From NCBI GenBank assembly GCA_035559595.1, contig DATMBF010000029.1:1-49862 (forward strand): 49,862 nucleotides of DNA, written 5' to 3'. Origin of the DNA: DATMBF01 sp035559595. GTDB taxonomy: Bacteria > Bacteroidota > Ignavibacteria > UBA10030. A program made the translations under genes and the position numbers. Each line of letters starts with the position of its first letter. The first letter of the stretch is position 1. This document shows positions 1 through 6,563 of the stretch, piece after piece. Below the pieces are notes generated by a model, which worked only from the letters and a program-made list of their open reading frames with translations, did not search any database and was not told the DNA's origin.

Positions 1-204
1 CCATCGAAGTCGATGCAAAAACCAATAGCACGTTCGTTCATTGGAAATGACGTGTCGATACGCATACAGGGCCATGGCTCGCCTCCATGACCCGTATACT
101 AACAAATCATTCTTTACCCTTTATGTGAGTCATTCCCAAAATCATTAAGTACAAACTCAGATTGTTTTTTTCGTTCCGACGCTCGGCGTTGGAATGCTGA
201 GGTG
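1..204. other. left-edge region without a firm gene
   Basis: No recognisable gene is complete here. On the minus strand a good Shine-Dalgarno (GGAGG) lies 6 nt before an ATG at 75-73, and a second ATG in another frame is at 65-63. Either could start a gene that runs off the left edge, but fewer than 25 codons remain in the window, so I make no call. A 9-bp hairpin (174-194, loop 183-185) sits beside a T-run at about 165-171. The T-run is on the wrong side for a normal terminator on either strand. Confidence 0.3.
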
Positions 205-570
205 CTACGCACTACGCAGTATTTTCTCAATCTTGCGCCCCTTCGCCAGCTCGTCCACGAGTTTGTCCAAGTACCGAACCTTTTGAGTCAACGGATTCTT
301 GATTTCTTCAAGCCGATAGCCGCAGATTACTCCGGTTATGAGTCGAGCATTCGGATTCACGCTCGCATGCGCAAAAAAGCCCTCAAAGGTCGAGTTGTCT
401 TTGATGTGCTTCAGAATTTCTCTTTCGCTGTAGCCCGTCAGCCAGGTAATCACTTGATGCAATTCGGCCTTGGTTCGCCCCTTCTTTTCGATCTTTGCAA
501 GATAGTGCGGGTATACCGAAGCAAATGTCATCTTGCGAATTCGTTCATCGTGGTTGTTGGCACTGCTCAC
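205..570 (-). CDS. DUF2200 domain-containing protein
   Basis: A 121-aa cytosolic protein that matches the DUF2200 family over its whole length. The family-typical stretches MTFASVYPHYLAKIEKKGRT (residues 14-33), NPNARLITGVICGYR (about 72-86) and NPLTQKVRYLDKLVDELAKGRK (about 92-113) are all present. No molecular function is established for this family. The start is a GTG with an AGGAG ribosome site about 10 nt upstream, placed just after the attC-like site at 596-658 as expected for a cassette gene. No attC follows it, so it is either the last cassette or the first resident gene. I see no signal peptide or membrane segment. Confidence 0.85.
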   Translation of the reverse strand: MSSANNHDERIRKMTFASVYPHYLAKIEKKGRTKAELHQVITWLTGYSEREILKHIKDNSTFEGFFAHASVNPNARLITGVICGYRLEEIKNPLTQKVRYLDKLVDELAKGRKIEKILRSA

Positions 571-595
571 CTGTCTTTCTCCTTTCGTCTAAGCC

Positions 596-658
596 GCCGA
601 GCGAAAGAGCTCATCAGCGGCGGCGCGCAGCGCCGTCTGCTGCATGCTGTTGTTCGGT
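596..658 (-). other. attC-like recombination site 1
   Basis: An imperfect palindrome of 63 bp. Its left end on the plus strand is GCCGAGC and its right end GTTCGGT, both slightly off the RYYYAAC/GTTRRRY core consensus. The centre, CAGCGGCGGCGCGCAGCGCCGTCTGCTG, is the GC-rich inverted repeat typical of attC. It lies between the DUF2200 gene and the transporter gene and overlaps the last 15 codons of the transporter. Confidence 0.65.
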
Positions 659-1843
659 GGCATCCGGGCTGACCAGGCGTGTGCGTCCACCGAGGGAGAA
701 GAGCGCGGTTCCAACGACAAGACCGATAATGTATCCGTAGGGCAACCCGACGGCAAGAAGGCCCACCAGCACGGTAACCGGAAACTCGGAGCGGGAATGA
801 GCTGTGTCACGGATAAGCCAGATCAGTGCGAGGGCTTCGAAGAGGAGAATAACGCCCAGCATCGGCAGCGGAAATGCCTTGGCGACGTGGTCGAAGCCCG
901 CGCCAAAGAACAGCCCGAGCGATACAAAAAGCACTCCATAGATGATCACGGAGCCACCCGTCCGCCCGCCAAAGGCGAAGTGCCCCGCCATTCCGCCCGC
1001 ACCGTGGCAAGTCGGCACACCCCCAAACCAGGGGTTCACAAGATTCATCAGCGCATATGTCAACCCGATCTTGCGAATGGTCAAGCGCCGCTCGGGGAAC
1101 AAGTCCTCGGCAAGCTGCCTGGTGGCAAGGACGGAGTTGCCGAGCGAAAGCGGCAATTGCGGCAAGGCCAGGAGCAGGAACCCTGTCAGGATATCGGCGA
1201 ACTGAGGAACGTGCAGAGTGGGCAGGTGGAGGCCGAAGCTGCGAGCCAGGCCGCCGTCCCACTTCAGGAACATCGCATACAGTAAACCCAGGAGAACAAC
1301 CGGCAGCGCCGCGGGGAATCGTCGGTTGCCGAGCAACAGGATAGTGATGACAAAAGCAGCCGCAGCGAGCGCGTAGCCGGAAACGCCGTCTGCCTGGACG
1401 AACTTTCCCAGCGCAATAGAGGCCAATTGGAGCCCAAGTCCAAGCTGAATCCCGCGCACCACACAGCGGGGAACCAAGCGGGCCAGCCAGTCGAGTAAAC
1501 CGGTTGTCGCAAGAACCAGCATGACGACTCCGATCGCAAGACCGGCGCCGTAGAGTGTTGCGGCGGATGCCTGTTGTGCGATGACGATGGCCGCCATTGC
1601 CTTCAGAGGCTGAACCGGCATCGGCATGCGGTAAACGAAGCCCGTGACTATCTGCATAACGCCGAACATCACGAGGACGCTCGTCCCATCGAGTCCGGCG
1701 GCGAGTGCCATCCCGATGAGGAGCGGGACGTCCGTCCCCATGTCCCCGAACGCGCCCGCGAGTTCGTTTCGGTCGAATCTGATTCTGACCCGTGCGGCTG
1801 GAGAGGCGGTGTCGATTTCCGAGGTGCTCGTCGTTTGCTGCAA
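614..1843 (-). CDS. MOT1-type molybdate/sulfate transporter, cassette-borne
   Basis: A polytopic inner-membrane protein of about 409 aa, matching the molybdate transporter family MOT1 (related to SulP sulfate permeases). The first family repeat, NELAGAFGDMGTDVPLLIGM, lies near the N-terminus. The second half carries SLGNSVLATRQLAEDLFPER and CHGAGGMAGHFAFGGRTGG, both typical of MOT1. Start: an in-frame TTG at 1843 has AGGAG 7 nt upstream. The longer reading to 1867 would begin inside the neighbouring attC, and the nearby ATG at 1848 is out of frame. Its last 15 codons (tail EQQHAADGAARRR) are encoded by the attC-like site at 596-658, so the natural C-terminus may have been replaced when the cassette formed. 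Whether the substrate is molybdate or sulfate cannot be told from sequence. Sulfate uptake would fit the sulfonate genes elsewhere in the window, but it sits in a mobile context. Confidence 0.85.
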   Translation of the reverse strand: MQQTTSTSEIDTASPAARVRIRFDRNELAGAFGDMGTDVPLLIGMALAAGLDGTSVLVMFGVMQIVTGFVYRMPMPVQPLKAMAAIVIAQQASAATLYGAGLAIGVVMLVLATTGLLDWLARLVPRCVVRGIQLGLGLQLASIALGKFVQADGVSGYALAAAAFVITILLLGNRRFPAALPVVLLGLLYAMFLKWDGGLARSFGLHLPTLHVPQFADILTGFLLLALPQLPLSLGNSVLATRQLAEDLFPERRLTIRKIGLTYALMNLVNPWFGGVPTCHGAGGMAGHFAFGGRTGGSVIIYGVLFVSLGLFFGAGFDHVAKAFPLPMLGVILLFEALALIWLIRDTAHSRSEFPVTVLVGLLAVGLPYGYIIGLVVGTALFSLGGRTRLVSPDATEQQHAADGAARRR

Positions 1844-1861
1844 ATCATGTCTCCTTTTGCC

Positions 1862-1932
1862 AGCCAACGGTCGGGTTCAGCCGCGTTGTGGAGCGCAGCG
1901 GGAGCAACGTCAGCTGCAATCCGTTGTTAGGC
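1862..1932 (-). other. attC-like recombination site 2
   Basis: A 71-bp element with AGCCAAC at 1862-1868 and GTTAGGC at 1926-1932, which are good core sites. The centre is less symmetric, with GC-rich CCGCG and GCAGCGGGAG arms. It lies downstream of the DUF4386-like gene and directly upstream of the transporter, whose ribosome site begins a few bases after the core. Confidence 0.7.
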
Positions 1933-2002
1933 TTGCGCCCTGACCGAGCCACTTCGTAACACTCTGATATCTGAGTACGGCAGTATTATTGCGTCTATCG
2001 TT

Positions 2003-2662
2003 TTACACCGCCGCGCGTGGACTTGGATGCAACAGGACAACTCCTAGCCAGACGAACCACAGGATTTGGCTGATTCCAAACAGTCCTGCCAAGTCACTAA
2101 GACCTGGGACAGTCGAAATGATGCCCACCGCGCCAACTAATATTCCAAGATAGTTCAGCCCCTTGGGAAGCCCACTCACTTGCAAAGCAGCCCAACTTAC
2201 AAGAAGCGTCAATAAGCCGCCTAAAATCTCACCATTTGCGCCGCCAAGCCCATTTGCCACAGATTCAATCGCCAACCAAGTCAATGCAGCCTGAGCTGGG
2301 TCTTTACCATAGAGCGCAACGACGGGGGCGATACCAGCATTGGCTACCATGCCACTGGCAATAAGCGCACCAGCCCAGATAATCCCAATGGCAGTCGCCG
2401 TCCGAATTATTGCTGGTGAGGCGGCATTCAAGCGATCGTAGAGCGCTAGAGCCAAGACAACAAGAAAGACACCGAATACCACATACATTAGCAAGTTCGT
2501 TATGTAGATGACCATCTGTTTGTCTACGAGTAGAGCCACCTTCTGAGCAGGTTCGACAATACTGGGGTAGTCCAACACAAACAGAAACAACACAATACCT
2601 GCCAAGTATGCTACTGCCAGGTACAGCGCGGCAAAGCCGCCCATTCTTTGCAGGTTTTTCAT
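2003..2662 (-). CDS. DUF4386-like multispanning membrane protein
   Basis: A 219-aa hydrophobic protein with about six predicted membrane spans. Examples are AALYLAVAYLAGIVLFLFVL near residue 11, LLMYVVFGVFLVVLALALYD near 57, and a hydrophobic C-terminal pair. Spacing and overall pattern resemble the DUF4386 family, whose function is unknown. The start ATG has GGGAG about 9 nt upstream. It is a single-gene cassette flanked by attC sites 2 and 3 and co-oriented with the array. No catalytic motif is visible, so I give no function. Confidence is high that the ORF is real and moderate for the family name. Confidence 0.75.
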   Translation of the reverse strand: MKNLQRMGGFAALYLAVAYLAGIVLFLFVLDYPSIVEPAQKVALLVDKQMVIYITNLLMYVVFGVFLVVLALALYDRLNAASPAIIRTATAIGIIWAGALIASGMVANAGIAPVVALYGKDPAQAALTWLAIESVANGLGGANGEILGGLLTLLVSWAALQVSGLPKGLNYLGILVGAVGIISTVPGLSDLAGLFGISQILWFVWLGVVLLHPSPRAAV

Positions 2663-2715
2663 TTTGAATCTCCCTTTCGTTGTGGTGTTTGTCGCCGCTT
2701 CTTATGCAAAAAGCG

Positions 2716-2779
2716 GCCCAACGCATTGCGCATCACCTGCGCGCCGCGAAGCGGCGTCGGCTTGAATGAATTGTTAGGC
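2716..2779 (-). other. attC recombination site 3
   Basis: The clearest attC of the array: 64 bp with GCCCAAC (2716-2722) and GTTAGGC (2773-2779) as core ends, and a central inverted repeat around CGCGCCGCGAAGCGGCGTCG. Read on the minus strand it starts GCCTAACAATTCATTCAAGC, a form seen in many published attC sites. It ends the cassette of the DUF4440-like lipoprotein. Confidence 0.85.
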
Positions 2780-2798
2780 AATAACAACCGTTGGAGTT

Positions 2799-3320
2799 TC
2801 ATGGCTGGGCTTCAATCGCGTGGTGGTCCAAGCTGAGCACGCGTGCGAGACGCCATTGCCCATCCTGTAAACGCCACACGCTCACGAACCGCGCCAGCGT
2901 ACTCGTCGACGCACCCCGCTCGTCGAACCGATGGACGCCCATCTGTACGGCCCCATAGCCTTTGATTGGGTATACCCGAAGACTGCCTGGCACGACAGTC
3001 CGTGTGACACCACGTGTTCCGGGGCACGATGCAGTGAGCTTGCGAGTACTCTCACGCACTTGCTCGCCCACAGAAAGGCCAGTCTCATCGTGATAGAACT
3101 CGATATCTTCGGCGAAGATGGCGTTGGCCTTGGCGGCATCACACGAAACAAATGATGCATCGAAAAGGATGCTGTCCATGCGCGCCAGTTCATCGAAAAG
3201 TGCTCCCGAGCGTAAGCCGTCGACACTTTCTGGAACAGGGCGTACTTGGTGCGCGCAGCCACCGAGCATCAGCGGTGACAATGCGAGAGCGAGAAAAAAT
3301 GTTTGGTGTGCAATACGCAT
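2799..3320 (-). CDS. NTF2/DUF4440-like lipoprotein
   Basis: A 173-aa exported protein. Residues 1-22 form a lipoprotein signal with lipobox LGGC (Cys at about 22). The mature part is a cone-shaped NTF2/SnoaL-type fold as in DUF4440: a helical ALFDELARMDSILFDA segment, then ANAIFAEDIEFYHDETGLSVG, and a C-terminal sheet with RFVSVWRLQDGQWRLARVLS. The WR.. QDGQW pattern is characteristic of DUF4440 proteins. No catalytic residues can be assigned. It is a cassette gene closed by attC site 3, with its start about 55 nt after attC site 4. The likely location is the inner leaflet of the outer membrane or the periplasm. Confidence 0.8.
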   Translation of the reverse strand: MRIAHQTFFLALALSPLMLGGCAHQVRPVPESVDGLRSGALFDELARMDSILFDASFVSCDAAKANAIFAEDIEFYHDETGLSVGEQVRESTRKLTASCPGTRGVTRTVVPGSLRVYPIKGYGAVQMGVHRFDERGASTSTLARFVSVWRLQDGQWRLARVLSLDHHAIEAQP

Positions 3321-3374
3321 AGGACCAACCCTCCGTCGAAACTGTTGGTATTTAGTGGAGCAGCCGCACGTTCG

Positions 3375-3436
3375 GCATAACGCTCAGCATCAGCGGCGGG
3401 CAGCGCAGCGCCGTCCGCTGCAACCAGCTGTTATGC
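3375..3436 (-). other. attC recombination site 4
   Basis: A 62-bp imperfect palindrome with core ends GCATAAC (3375-3381) and GTTATGC (3430-3436) and inner arms CAGCATCAGCGGCGGGCAGC and GCCGTCCGCTGCAACCAGCTG. On the minus strand it ends AGCGTTATGC, a classical attC end. It directly follows the SRPBCC lipoprotein stop codon. Confidence 0.85.
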
Positions 3437-3442
3437 CGACAA

Positions 3443-3997
3443 TCACGGTACAGCAATCCGCTCGAGCTCTTTGATGGCACCATCCCAAGCGCGCTTCTGC
3501 CAGATGCGAGCCTCTTCCCAATCGGAGCTGCCTCGCCAGCCGGTGTGAACCAGATGAATCCGTGTTCCCGAGCCTTCAGGCACGAACGAGACCACCACAT
3601 GCGTCAGGGGATCGGCACCGTTGGCGAAGGTCTTGAACTGCTTCGGACTGCGCCATTGGAATGCAAGAAGCTGGTTCGCCTCAAATGCCGTGATCCGACA
3701 ACCGATCGTGCTGTTGTTTTCGCGGTCGGCTGGCTCCCAGAACAGTTCGTACTTTCCGCCGACCTTCAGATCTACTTCGGCAGCTGCAGTAAGCCATTCG
3801 GTCAAAAGATCGACCCTAGTGAAGTACTCGAAAGCGCGTGCTGGCGGGACAGAGAGAAGCGCGCTCACATGAATCACGCGGTCTGTCACTGGGGCGATCA
3901 AACTACGGCTGGGGTCCATAGACTCTCTCCTTGTAGTCGAGCATGCAACTATCGTGGCAGCTAGGGCGATTGCGGTTAGTCGGATTACACATCGCAT
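3443..3997 (-). CDS. SRPBCC/AHSA1-domain lipoprotein
   Basis: A 184-aa protein. MRCVIRLTAIALAATIVACS is a lipoprotein signal with Cys at about 19. The mature part is an AHSA1/START-like SRPBCC domain: an N-terminal strand with VIHVSALLSVPPARAFEYFT, then GGKYELFW, LLAFQWRSP and a C-terminal helix WEEARIWQKRAWDGAIKELE. Such domains bind hydrophobic ligands, but no substrate can be named. Start: the ATG at 3997 is chosen over the longer reading to 4036 because it has AGGAG about 10 nt upstream and begins the signal peptide. An exported SRPBCC domain is uncommon, since most members are cytosolic. It is a cassette gene closed by attC site 4. Confidence 0.78.
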   Translation of the reverse strand: MRCVIRLTAIALAATIVACSTTRRESMDPSRSLIAPVTDRVIHVSALLSVPPARAFEYFTRVDLLTEWLTAAAEVDLKVGGKYELFWEPADRENNSTIGCRITAFEANQLLAFQWRSPKQFKTFANGADPLTHVVVSFVPEGSGTRIHLVHTGWRGSSDWEEARIWQKRAWDGAIKELERIAVP

Positions 3998-4061
3998 GGC
4001 GTGCCTCTCCTTATGACGCTCGCCTGGTTCCCACATAAGACGATTGCCCCTTCGTCGGTCG

Positions 4062-4068
4062 GCATAAC
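4062..4068 (-). other. isolated integron core site (array boundary)
   Basis: GCATAAC (GTTATGC on the minus strand, followed by CGACC) lies 65 nt upstream of the SRPBCC gene start, the spacing seen at the other cassettes. No partner core site at attC distance is evident on its far side, only a short CGGCT/AGCCG stem. It could be an attI remnant or a truncated attC marking the upstream edge of the array. Confidence 0.4.
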
Positions 4069-4310
4069 GGCTGGGAGCTTAGCCGCCGTGGACGTACTGG
4101 TTGAGTTTGTACTTACGCCTCTTCTGTCGGCAAAAACGCCTGTGTGGGTTGAATGTCCTTATGATGTTAGATGGTTTCCTTTTAACACACAACGATCATT
4201 GCTCACAGCATATCGAGCGGGCTTCGGTAAATCGTTTGGGAGGTTTGGACATCGAAGCCTTCTCTCATGGATCGTGCGTCACCGTGATATTAGCGAATTG
4301 TTCCTTCAAT
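4069..4310. other. non-coding, decayed stretch
   Basis: I find no convincing gene here. Two plus-strand open frames (around 4001-4312 and 4101-4496) lack ribosome sites, family resemblance and plausible composition. This is where the integrase or attI of the cassette array would be expected, and neither is seen. Confidence 0.45.
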
Positions 4311-4347
4311 AAAAAGCGAAAGCCCATCGCGCCAGAAACGATGGGCC
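4311..4347 (-). terminator. intrinsic terminator reading minus strand
   Basis: A stem of 8 bp (GCCCATCG pairing with CGATGGGC, 4322-4346) with a 9-10 nt loop is followed on the minus strand by TTTCGCTTTTTATTG. It lies just below the molybdopterin-oxidoreductase remnant and probably once ended that transcription unit. Confidence 0.7.
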
Positions 4348-4377
4348 TCCCGATGATTGCCTTGTACCCGCAGAGAT

Positions 4378-4590
4378 TCAACTCAGCACGTCCACCAACT
4401 TTACCCGCGTATCATAGAACCACCCCCGGTCGGATCCCTTCAATCACCTTGACCTTTCCGATCATCGGCTTCTTCATCCCATCCTTCAGATCATAGACAC
4501 CTTCCGGATTCATCTTGGAAACGCATTTGCTCCCTGCGCAGGCGACGATGTCCCGCATCTCAAGAAAGCGAATCCGGGTTATCGGCTCTA
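4378..4590 (-). pseudogene. C-terminal remnant of a molybdopterin oxidoreductase large subunit
   Basis: On the minus strand, one frame (4412-4590) reads a peptide containing NPEGVYDLKDGMKKPMIGKV and then KVIEGIRPGVV, as in the molybdopterin-dinucleotide-binding end of PsrA/TtrA-type catalytic subunits. The frame then stops at 4412-4414. In the next frame the last residues WFYDTRVKLVDVLS run to a stop at 4378-4380. FYDTRVKLV is the usual extreme C-terminus of the same proteins. In intact homologues these two blocks are separated by roughly 50 or more residues, so the piece carries an internal deletion plus a frameshift, and its upstream part is missing (stop at 4591-4593). The terminator at 4311-4347 follows at the expected place. 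Identification is by remembered family motifs. Confidence 0.55.
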
Positions 4591-4964
4591 TCTAGTTGAA
4601 GTGTTTGGATCTATGACTGACGGTAGGACAATTCTCCATTATCCGATCTTCATTCTGAATGGAACGGAAGAAGGGTCAGCTTGTGAAAGAGCTTGAGAGA
4701 TCGAGAAGCCTAATAGTCACACAAAGCACGGATGTAGATGATATCTCATCGCAGGTCTCGAAGACTCTGTTGGGGTTTTGCGAAGCTTGAGCACCCAGTG
4801 GTCGATGCCCTTTATGCCCCGGAATCTTTCAATGCTATGCGTGCCCCCAACGAGATTCTCCGCCAAAGGCGGGTGCGCCCCCGGCACAGAACTCGTGTTT
4901 AATCTTGAAAAGCTCGTAACACCTTCAGATATCAAGTTAGAATCCTTTTCGTTTTGTTGTGCAA
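4591..4964. other. non-coding gap between the remnant and the EPS operon
   Basis: I see no supported gene. A minus-strand frame of 83 codons (4717-4968) has no ribosome site or family features. A small CCGCC/GGCGG dyad is present near 4860-4872. The region probably holds further eroded sequence of the oxidoreductase operon. Confidence 0.4.
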
Positions 4965-5330
4965 TCACGCAAATGCTTCGAGAATTGTCTTGATTCTACT
5001 GATCATTCGTCCGGTATCATATGTCTTTTCAACGAAATCAATCGCTCCGCCACGCATGGCCTCAACCGCATGCTCAATCGAGCCATAGCCTGTGATGAGA
5101 ACGATTTTGGCATCCTCATTGATCGAGCGAATCTGGCGCAGCACCTCCATGCCACTCATGCTTGGGAGACCGAGATCGAGAAACACCAAGGAGGGCTGAT
5201 GCTGTTTATAAAGCTCAATGCCTTGTGGTCCATCAGCCGTCGAAATGACATCATATCCCTCATGTTGCATGAGGATCCTCATCAAGTCAAGATCCATCTC
5301 ATCGTCGTCGATAACGAGAATCTTCTCCAT
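4965..5330 (-). CDS. single-domain response regulator (CheY-like)
   Basis: A 121-aa receiver domain without an output domain. The acidic pair is in ILVIDDDEMD, the phospho-acceptor Asp in LVFLDLGLPSMSG (about residue 50), the Thr in VLITGYG and the conserved Lys in DFVEKTYD. The start chosen is the second in-frame ATG (5330), which has GGAGG and AAGGA upstream; the first ATG at 5351 would add 7 residues. It is the last gene of the long minus-strand EPS operon, 33 nt after the glycosyltransferase. Family knowledge: such stand-alone receivers act by protein-protein interaction in phosphorelays. I infer a post-translational control role in polysaccharide synthesis. Confidence 0.9.
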   Translation of the reverse strand: MEKILVIDDDEMDLDLMRILMQHEGYDVISTADGPQGIELYKQHQPSLVFLDLGLPSMSGMEVLRQIRSINEDAKIVLITGYGSIEHAVEAMRGGAIDFVEKTYDTGRMISRIKTILEAFA

Positions 5331-5363
5331 GTCCTTACCCTCCAGAATCATTTCTTCAATATA

Positions 5364-6557
5364 CTATGTTCTTGATCCTGCAACTTCTCGCGTAGTTCGA
5401 ATCCACTCTCGCCGTGAACCTCGCAGAAGCATTTTCAGATAAAGACCGATTTTCCATGCGACATATCGAGGTATGTACAGTAAGGCACGATAGAGATCTC
5501 TGTCGGATCCCGCAGACGCTAAGCCAAGCAGCACGTGAATAATTCCGAGCATTAAGACCAATACCCAGCCGATGACAATCCAGTGCGAGAGAATATCCCG
5601 AGTGAGCAGAGTGAGAAGAAAGAAAAGGAAAGAGATTGCAAAAAGATTGACAAAAGGGGGAATCAGGAGATCAATGAAAGCGTCGAAGACGGCAACAGAG
5701 CGACGACGCATCGCTTCGATGAGCAATCCGATCGCATATTTCTTGATGACCGGATAACGACCTGCTTCCCAGCGGGCACGCTGGGTCAAAGCATTCTTTG
5801 CGTTCGTGGGCATGCTGGCAAGCACTGCTGCTTCAGGAGCGAACGTAACCGGAATACCACAGAGCAGTAGCTGGAGTCCGTATTCCACATCCTCCGTCAG
5901 CGAAAACGCTTTCCACGGAACGTCCCGCAAAACATCTGCGGAAAAGCACATCCCATTGCCGCGAAGGCCCGCTGAACATCCGATTGCTTGCCGACCCAGG
6001 GGTCGCGCATAGTTATACAACGTCATCCCGATACGGGTCACTTCAGAACTCCATGCATTCGGTTGGGGAAGCGGAAGATCATTGGCCTGAATGACGCGCG
6101 CTCCTTGCTCGAGGTAGAAGTTCATCACCAAGAGAAAATTCCTCGAAACTACACTATCGGCATCCACCACGACAACCGCATCACCATCGAACGGCAAACG
6201 TTCGAATGCCCAGGCAAGCGCATACCCTTTTCCCCGCTTTGCTCTGTTGTTCCTTTCCAGCACAGTTGCTCCATGAGCCCACGCGATTTCTGCTGTCTGA
6301 TCCGAGCAATTGTCGGCGATGACAACAACTGTGTATCGCTCCAAGTCATATTCAATGCGGTTCAAGCTGTGTAGTGTTCTTTCGATGGTTCCTGCTTCGT
6401 TATGGGCAGGAATAACAATTGTAAACCTCCTCAGCGTGTTCACCGCAAATTCTCGGCGTGGTTTTGTCAAGAACGCAAGCAAGCTGAGCAACGCTAGGTA
6501 GGCCATTACCATCGCTACGACACCCAAAAGAACGACCTGGAAGGTTGTGTACATCAT
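5364..6557 (-). CDS. membrane-bound family 2 glycosyltransferase
   Basis: A 397-aa protein with one N-terminal membrane span (residues 8-30), a cytosolic GT-A domain (about 44-270) and three or four C-terminal spans (about 295-350). Catalytic features of processive-type GT2 enzymes are visible: VIPAHNEAGTI (48-58), the metal-binding VDADS (131-135), LTEDVEYG with the catalytic ED (222-223) and QRARW (259-263), which corresponds to the QxxRW motif. This layout resembles cellulose-, hyaluronan- or chitin-synthase relatives that transfer sugars from nucleotide sugars while the product is held at the membrane. There is no PilZ domain. It begins 6 nt after the GH9 stop codon and pairs with it, as in many cellulose-like EPS loci. 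The product sugar is unknown. Confidence 0.88.
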   Translation of the reverse strand: MMYTTFQVVLLGVVAMVMAYLALLSLLAFLTKPRREFAVNTLRRFTIVIPAHNEAGTIERTLHSLNRIEYDLERYTVVVIADNCSDQTAEIAWAHGATVLERNNRAKRGKGYALAWAFERLPFDGDAVVVVDADSVVSRNFLLVMNFYLEQGARVIQANDLPLPQPNAWSSEVTRIGMTLYNYARPLGRQAIGCSAGLRGNGMCFSADVLRDVPWKAFSLTEDVEYGLQLLLCGIPVTFAPEAAVLASMPTNAKNALTQRARWEAGRYPVIKKYAIGLLIEAMRRRSVAVFDAFIDLLIPPFVNLFAISFLFFLLTLLTRDILSHWIVIGWVLVLMLGIIHVLLGLASAGSDRDLYRALLYIPRYVAWKIGLYLKMLLRGSRREWIRTTREVAGSRT

Positions 6558-6563
6558 GATCTG

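Larger units (their letters stand above)
205..4068 (-). mobile_element. integron gene-cassette array lacking an integrase (CALIN-like)
   Basis: Five minus-strand ORFs, mostly promoterless and with a ribosome site close to the upstream core site, are separated by four attC-like palindromes at 596-658, 1862-1932, 2716-2779 and 3375-3436. A single core heptamer lies upstream of the first gene at 4062-4068. All sites have the same orientation relative to the genes, as in an integron. The cargo is unrelated to the rest of the window: a transporter, a DUF membrane protein and small lipoproteins. No integrase is visible. On its expected side (above 4068) there is only decayed DNA. The leftmost gene (DUF2200) has no recognisable attC after it, so it may be the last cassette or lie outside the array. 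Family knowledge: such clusters of attC sites lacking an integrase are known as CALINs. Confidence 0.72.

Noticed and set aside
171..194. Hairpin with T-run near the left edge as a terminator
   Set aside because: The T-run is 5' of the stem on the plus strand and becomes an A-run 3' of it on the minus strand, so neither direction fits.
4001..4496. Two plus-strand open frames (103 and 131 codons)
   Set aside because: They overlap the terminator and the molybdopterin remnant and have no coding features.
4717..4968. 83-codon minus-strand open frame
   Set aside because: No ribosome site, no family resemblance and poor composition; it lies in eroded DNA.
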